Assembly (NCBI GenBank): GCA_005406025.1
Contig: BGZK01000150.1
Coordinates: 372,001-436,000 of the forward strand
DNA from: Eumeta japonica
Taxonomy: Eukaryota; Arthropoda; Insecta; Lepidoptera; Psychidae
Reading direction: 5' to 3'
Length of the DNA: 64,000 bases
Shown here: piece by piece, positions 59,161 through 64,000 of the stretch
How positions within the stretch are numbered: the first letter of the stretch is position 1
Layout of the letters: each line of letters starts with the position of its first letter
Translations under genes and position numbers: made by a program
The notes under the pieces: model-generated
Told to the model about the DNA's origin: nothing
Databases searched by the model: none
What the model saw: the letters and a program-made list of their open reading frames with translations, nothing else

Positions 59161-59277
59161 CAAAATCCTTATTGAAATCCATTAAATTTGTTAATCAAAG
59201 AAAAAATTACCGATTGATTGAGGTATGGAGCTAGTGGTTCAATTTGATTTAAATTAAAAACTCATAAATCAATTTGT

Positions 59278-59348
59278 CTACTGTCGGAATTGAACTCGGT
59301 CATATAATACCAAGAATACTCACTTAATCACTAAGCTATCACCGTTGT
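59278..59348 (-). mobile_element. tRNA-derived SINE head
   Basis: The - strand reads GGTGATAGCTTAGTGATTAA (A-box) and GAGTTCAATTCC (B-box) about 45 bp apart. It lies 120 bp right of the satellite array. Confidence 0.
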
Positions 59349-60358
59349 TCGACTTTGCTAAGTACACAAGTTGAATGGTACACTACTACAATCACAACTG
59401 CGAACAGGAAAAACATTAAAAAAAAGAGTTTATTGATATTTCTATATTGTTATATTAAATACGATTCAATTTTTTTTTTTTAGTAGTAATTAAGATAACG
59501 TTTGTCGATTAATTAATGTTTAATGGTAACTAAATAATTGTTAATAAATTAATAAAATAAATTAGTACAATTAATGAAACAAACTTTCTCACTCCCTCTC
59601 GACGTCGGCGGTACTTTGGTGTATTTCAATATATCAACTTTTATTAAAAAATAGCATGTTACTATTGTGGGTATGAGAGACTTTTAATGTGTCGCAACAT
59701 AAACGGATTTAGATGAAATGAAAAGCGTCATTGATAATATCCGTAATGTTCGCTAAAATTATCATTGATTTTTATTCACACATAAATTTCTAATAAATAT
59801 CGGGGCTTTTAGTCGATATCGGTCTGTCGATAATTCAAATCTCTCGAGCTAAGTCACGAAACGATATAAACAATTCATCAATATTGATGCCAGCACGTAC
59901 AACTGACATCAAACAAACAAACATTATATGAAAGATCTCACCTCGCCACCAAATTCTATACACTGCTGCCATCCAGCGGTCACATAGTTCCTACGCCGTT
60001 TCGAGATAAATCGAGAATTAAAAAAAAATCGTTTTTATCTAAAAAAAAAATAAAAAAAAACGACTCTGTATCGGCGCAGGCTTTCGAGCAATGGACGGCC
60101 TTTATCAAATGCCATTCGCGCCGGTACACAGATAATTTCGAATGATAAACGATAAGAGCCGGCCCACGCTATCCGAAAAGCCGCGCGCGCATACACGTAC
60201 AGATATATAGATAGATAGCGTTTTAATGTCGTATCAGATAGCGTGCGTGCGCCGCCAGATTTGGGTACCCTCTCCGAGGTTGTCCCGGACCGCTCGCTGT
60301 ACAATATTAATGCTTATTGTTCCTTCCGTATGTACGTTTGTCTGCTTGTATTTCTGTT
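59349..60358. other. Intergenic, AT-rich
   Basis: A-rich runs at 60018-60060. A (GATA)-type TATAGATAGATAG word at 60205. No exon. Confidence 0.
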
Positions 60359-60650
60359 GGGGGCCGTCTATAAATTGCGTCACACTTTGGGGCCGGGGGC
60401 AACAAAATGTGACAAAGACGGGGGCGAGCCATGAGTTTCGTGACGTCACATATATCTAAAATATTAAAACCGAACTCGGACGAAAACTCATTTTACCCAA
60501 ACAGTTTCGGAAGTTTCTACTGTTTTTATTCAATAATTCAAAGTTTGGAATTGCCAAATATGTGACGTCACACTAAGGAAAAAGGGGGCTGTAGGTTTTG
60601 GCTGTTTTGTGACGTCACACATGACGTAACGGTTTGTTTCTAATGCCCTC
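60359..60650. repeat. Relative of the GGGGTCGTCCA/TACGTCAC element
   Basis: It starts GGGGGCCGTCTATAAATTGC GTCACAC and contains TGTGACGTCACACTAAGG, GTTTTGTGACGTCACAC and TGACGTAACGG near the right side. Repeated TGACGTCA words (CRE-like palindromes) are its main feature. It is diverged from the 40.9 kb copy. Confidence 0.
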
Positions 60651-62028
60651 GACTTCAGCCGCGGCGACAGCTTATATGTTTCCTCGATACGACATATAAT
60701 TCGAAGCTTCTAATATATTGTCTAACGGATAATAAAGTTTGTTGAATGTATTTAGAGTGAATCCAGTGATTTATTTTTATGTAATAAATAAATTATGCTG
60801 CTAGCGGTAGAATATTTGCCGCAGTGTTACTAGCGCCAATCCGAATTTCTCATTAAATTGTACGATTAGATTATTTGACTAGATAAGATTCTAATCTTTA
60901 TAACAATTTGCAAGAACACATCCAGAGTTTATTCTATCACAAACAAAATGTTATATATGTAACTTGTATGTTATGTAGTTCAAAACTAAACCTGTTTGTC
61001 GGCTCGTCAGGTTGTGACGAGTAGATAAAAATGTGTAATATATATATATACTGTTATTTTACTAATAAACAGATAAGACCAGTATTTGTATCGTTCGATA
61101 TCACCTTTTTTAATCTATGTCGTATAAATATTTTTTTTATAAATACACAAATAAGTGGCTGCGTAGATTATGATCAAATAAAATCTACGTTACAGGCGAA
61201 TTTTTAATAAAGGCTCGAAACATACGCCCTTACTGCTAAATAATGTGTAGGTGGTATAATATAATAAATAGTAAGTAAGGTTTTGACTTTGACAGAGTTG
61301 AATAAATAAAACTATTGCTCATGAAGTCCCCATATGCATTTATTGAAGCGAAACTATGGCGCCGACACGTTCTCGGCCGCCGGGAACACACCGTCACAGT
61401 TAGCTTAGAAAAATATAATGGCCCTTTCATAATACACCACCAGTATGGTCTGCATGGAATTTTCTAGGGCGACCCTTGCTGACCTTTCCATCACACACCT
61501 TTGCTCTATAGATTTGTTCTGTCGGTCTACTTTCATTCATCCTCTCCAGATGGCCAAACCGCCGCAACATACCTTTTTTCTACTCTAGCCACTTCATCGT
61601 CTTTCAAACCACACCGCTCTCTGACATCACTGTTCGTAAATCTATCTTTCATAGACACTCCACACATAATTACGCATAGATCCGCATCTCCATCGCATTT
61701 TTATTCTCAATATATAAACATTTAAATATTTTTAAGACTCAAATCACACAGAATTTAAATTAGTATTATTTCCTACAAATACTCTTTGTAAAAAGAAGAA
61801 TATTTGTAGTGCTATTGCAAAAATAAGGAATTTATCAGTACCACGTTAACATGATGGGTATCCTTTGATGACATCATCTACATATCTTCTTCTACCACAC
61901 CCAATTTTCACTACTATATATAAGGGTAGCGATCAAGACCCCAAGATTATAAATTTCTTTCACCCGTAAAAAGTTACACTACCTCTCAGTAATATAGTCT
62001 AGATTTTTTTTTTCGGGATCTACGTTAC
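60651..62028. other. Intergenic, AT-rich
   Basis: No gene. 61440-61690 is a C/T-rich stretch with a 74-codon + frame that has no recognisable feature. Confidence 0.
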
Positions 62029-63004
<976 letters not shown>

Positions 63005-63402
63005 TGTATGTAACGTATTAGATCAAACTCAAAATACCTTTACTTCGTAGGTAAAAGATTTGAAATACATCATAACATTTAAATAATTTACAGTTTTTTA
63101 TTTTTTTTTTTTAATTACTGCCACTTTTTTAATTACCACTCGTTCGTAAGACAGTATCTCTCAAGAAGAACGAGGCAAGAAACTTGAGGATAGCTCTTTT
63201 CAAACCAATTATATAGAAATACAATCATATATGTATAAAACTATTGCAGGAAAAAACCTGTAGGAAGTCGACTCATTATATCCATTTATCCTCTAAATAT
63301 TCAGAGATCGTATAATAATACACTTTTGTACAAAATGTTTGCTTAATAAATACTTTAAATTTGTATAAGGGTAAATTCTGTATATCCACAGAAATGTTAT
63401 TA
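63005..63402 (-). mobile_element. CR1/Jockey-like LINE 3' end, interrupted by mariner
   Basis: On the - strand the sequence next to the mariner end still reads as the last reverse-transcriptase-polyprotein block (NNISVDIQNLP), matching the better copy at 22.7 kb (NKVPVDIQDLP). It is followed by the typical 3' UTR with CTCGTTCTTCTTG and AAATACATCATAAC words. The upstream part of the LINE should resume on the other side of the mariner, outside the window. Confidence 0.
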
Positions 63403-63404
63403 TA

Positions 63405-64000
63405 CGAGGGGCGGCTGATAAGTCCGCGGCCTAAGGCATTAAATGAAAGAAAAGTACGAGTATTTTATTTTTATTTTTCAATATAGTCTCCCTCAAACGA
63501 AATACATTTTCACATCTGGTGTATAACGCCTTCAAACTGCCAAAATATTCCTTTTCTTTGCAGTCAAAATGGCTTTCTACAGCCATCTTCATTTGATTGT
63601 CATCAACAAATCTACGACCACGTAACTCCTTTTTAAATGGAAAAAAATAGTCGCTGGGAGCTAGATCTGGGCTGTAGGGTGGGTGGTCAATTTCCGAGAG
63701 CCCGTGTCCTTCAGGGCCTGCCTCGAAACCCGCGCCGTGTGGACAGATGCATTGTCTTGTAAAACAGCACTCCGCGCGATAACTTCCCACGTCGCTTCTG
63801 TACGACTGCCTCTGCCTGAGCCAATAAATTCGCGTAATATTGGCCATTCATAGTAGTCCCCTTTGGCAAGTAATCAATTAGTAAAACACCTTCACTATCC
63901 CAAAAAATTGTCGCCATAAGCTTCGATGCCGACTTTTGAACCTTGAATTTCTTCGGCGGCTTTTCTCCTTTTTTCGTCCATTGCATGGACTCCTGTTTAG
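63405..64000 (-). mobile_element. Mariner-type DNA transposon, 3' part, frameshifted transposase, runs off the right edge
   Basis: The element end reads CGAGGGGCGGCTGATAAG next to a TA (63403-63404), the mariner target dinucleotide. The transposase is read leftwards: from the window edge region to about 63765 in one frame (TIFWDSEGVLLIDYLPKG with the first catalytic Asp, then NGQYYANLL), then about 60 bp in a second frame carrying the QDN block with the second Asp, then from about 63700 to the TAG at 63433-63431 in a third frame (HPPYSPDLAPSDYF with the third Asp). Two single-base-type frameshifts (near 63761-63766 and 63692-63705) therefore break the gene. The three acidic residues are all recognisable, so decay is recent. 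The N-terminal DNA-binding half and the other terminal repeat lie beyond the window. Confidence 0.

Noticed and set aside
58085..59163. Series of 62-106 codon frames repeating every 100 bp on the - strand
   Set aside because: They are produced by the satellite period (100 is not a multiple of 3, so each unit reopens the same frame) and contain only Tyr/Cys/Leu-rich repeat translation.

Overview
The window is AT-rich nuclear DNA from an insect, almost certainly a moth or butterfly. The evidence is intron-bearing genes with GT..AG junctions, a mariner-type transposon, CR1/Jockey-like LINE ends, tRNA-derived SINEs, and several short dispersed repeats that I recognise from lepidopteran genomes, such as the GGCCAAGTGCGAG family and the GGAGGTTCTCAATTCGAC family. 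Most of the sequence is intergenic or intronic and is built from decayed transposable elements. No bacterial-style operon, CRISPR array or rRNA is present.

Two protein-coding loci are well supported, and both are visible only as spliced exons. On the + strand, three consecutive phase-compatible exons (39642-39742, 39997-40027, 41688-41770) encode the N-terminal part of a leishmanolysin-like M8 metallopeptidase (invadolysin type). The zinc-site exons are not visible in the rest of the window. On the - strand, four exons (49965-49632, 49105-48782, 47081-46940, 45107-44975) join in frame into a 310-residue LITAF-domain protein. It has a proline-rich, PPAY-containing N-terminus and a C-terminal CxxC / hydrophobic / CxxC module. 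If the peptidase gene is intact, this LITAF gene lies antisense inside one of its introns.

Layout: 1-39 kb is mostly repeat-derived. It holds LINE fragments at 0.4, 5.3, 15.3, 15.9, 17.3, 22.5 and 28.3 kb, SINE-like pieces at 9.5, 13.1, 15.2 and 15.5 kb, microsatellites, a few CpG-rich promoter-like patches (6.9, 17.1, 31.7, 38.5 kb) and one inverted-repeat-bounded block (20.1-21.8 kb). The two genes occupy 39.6-50 kb, with a terminal-inverted-repeat element at 40.94-41.36 kb inside a peptidase intron. From 50 to 58 kb there are more dispersed repeats. At 58.0-59.2 kb there is a satellite-like array of about 100-bp units alternating in two forms (a 200-bp higher-order repeat). At 62.0-62.26 kb there is a nonsense-interrupted polyubiquitin retrocopy. 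The right edge holds a mariner element, disrupted by two frameshifts, inserted at TA into an older LINE end.

I found no clear novel biological system. The most interesting points are the nested antisense gene arrangement, the dimeric satellite, the mariner-in-LINE nesting and an unusually perfect 15-bp hairpin. Coordinates of decayed repeats are approximate, and family names are given only where the sequence supports them.
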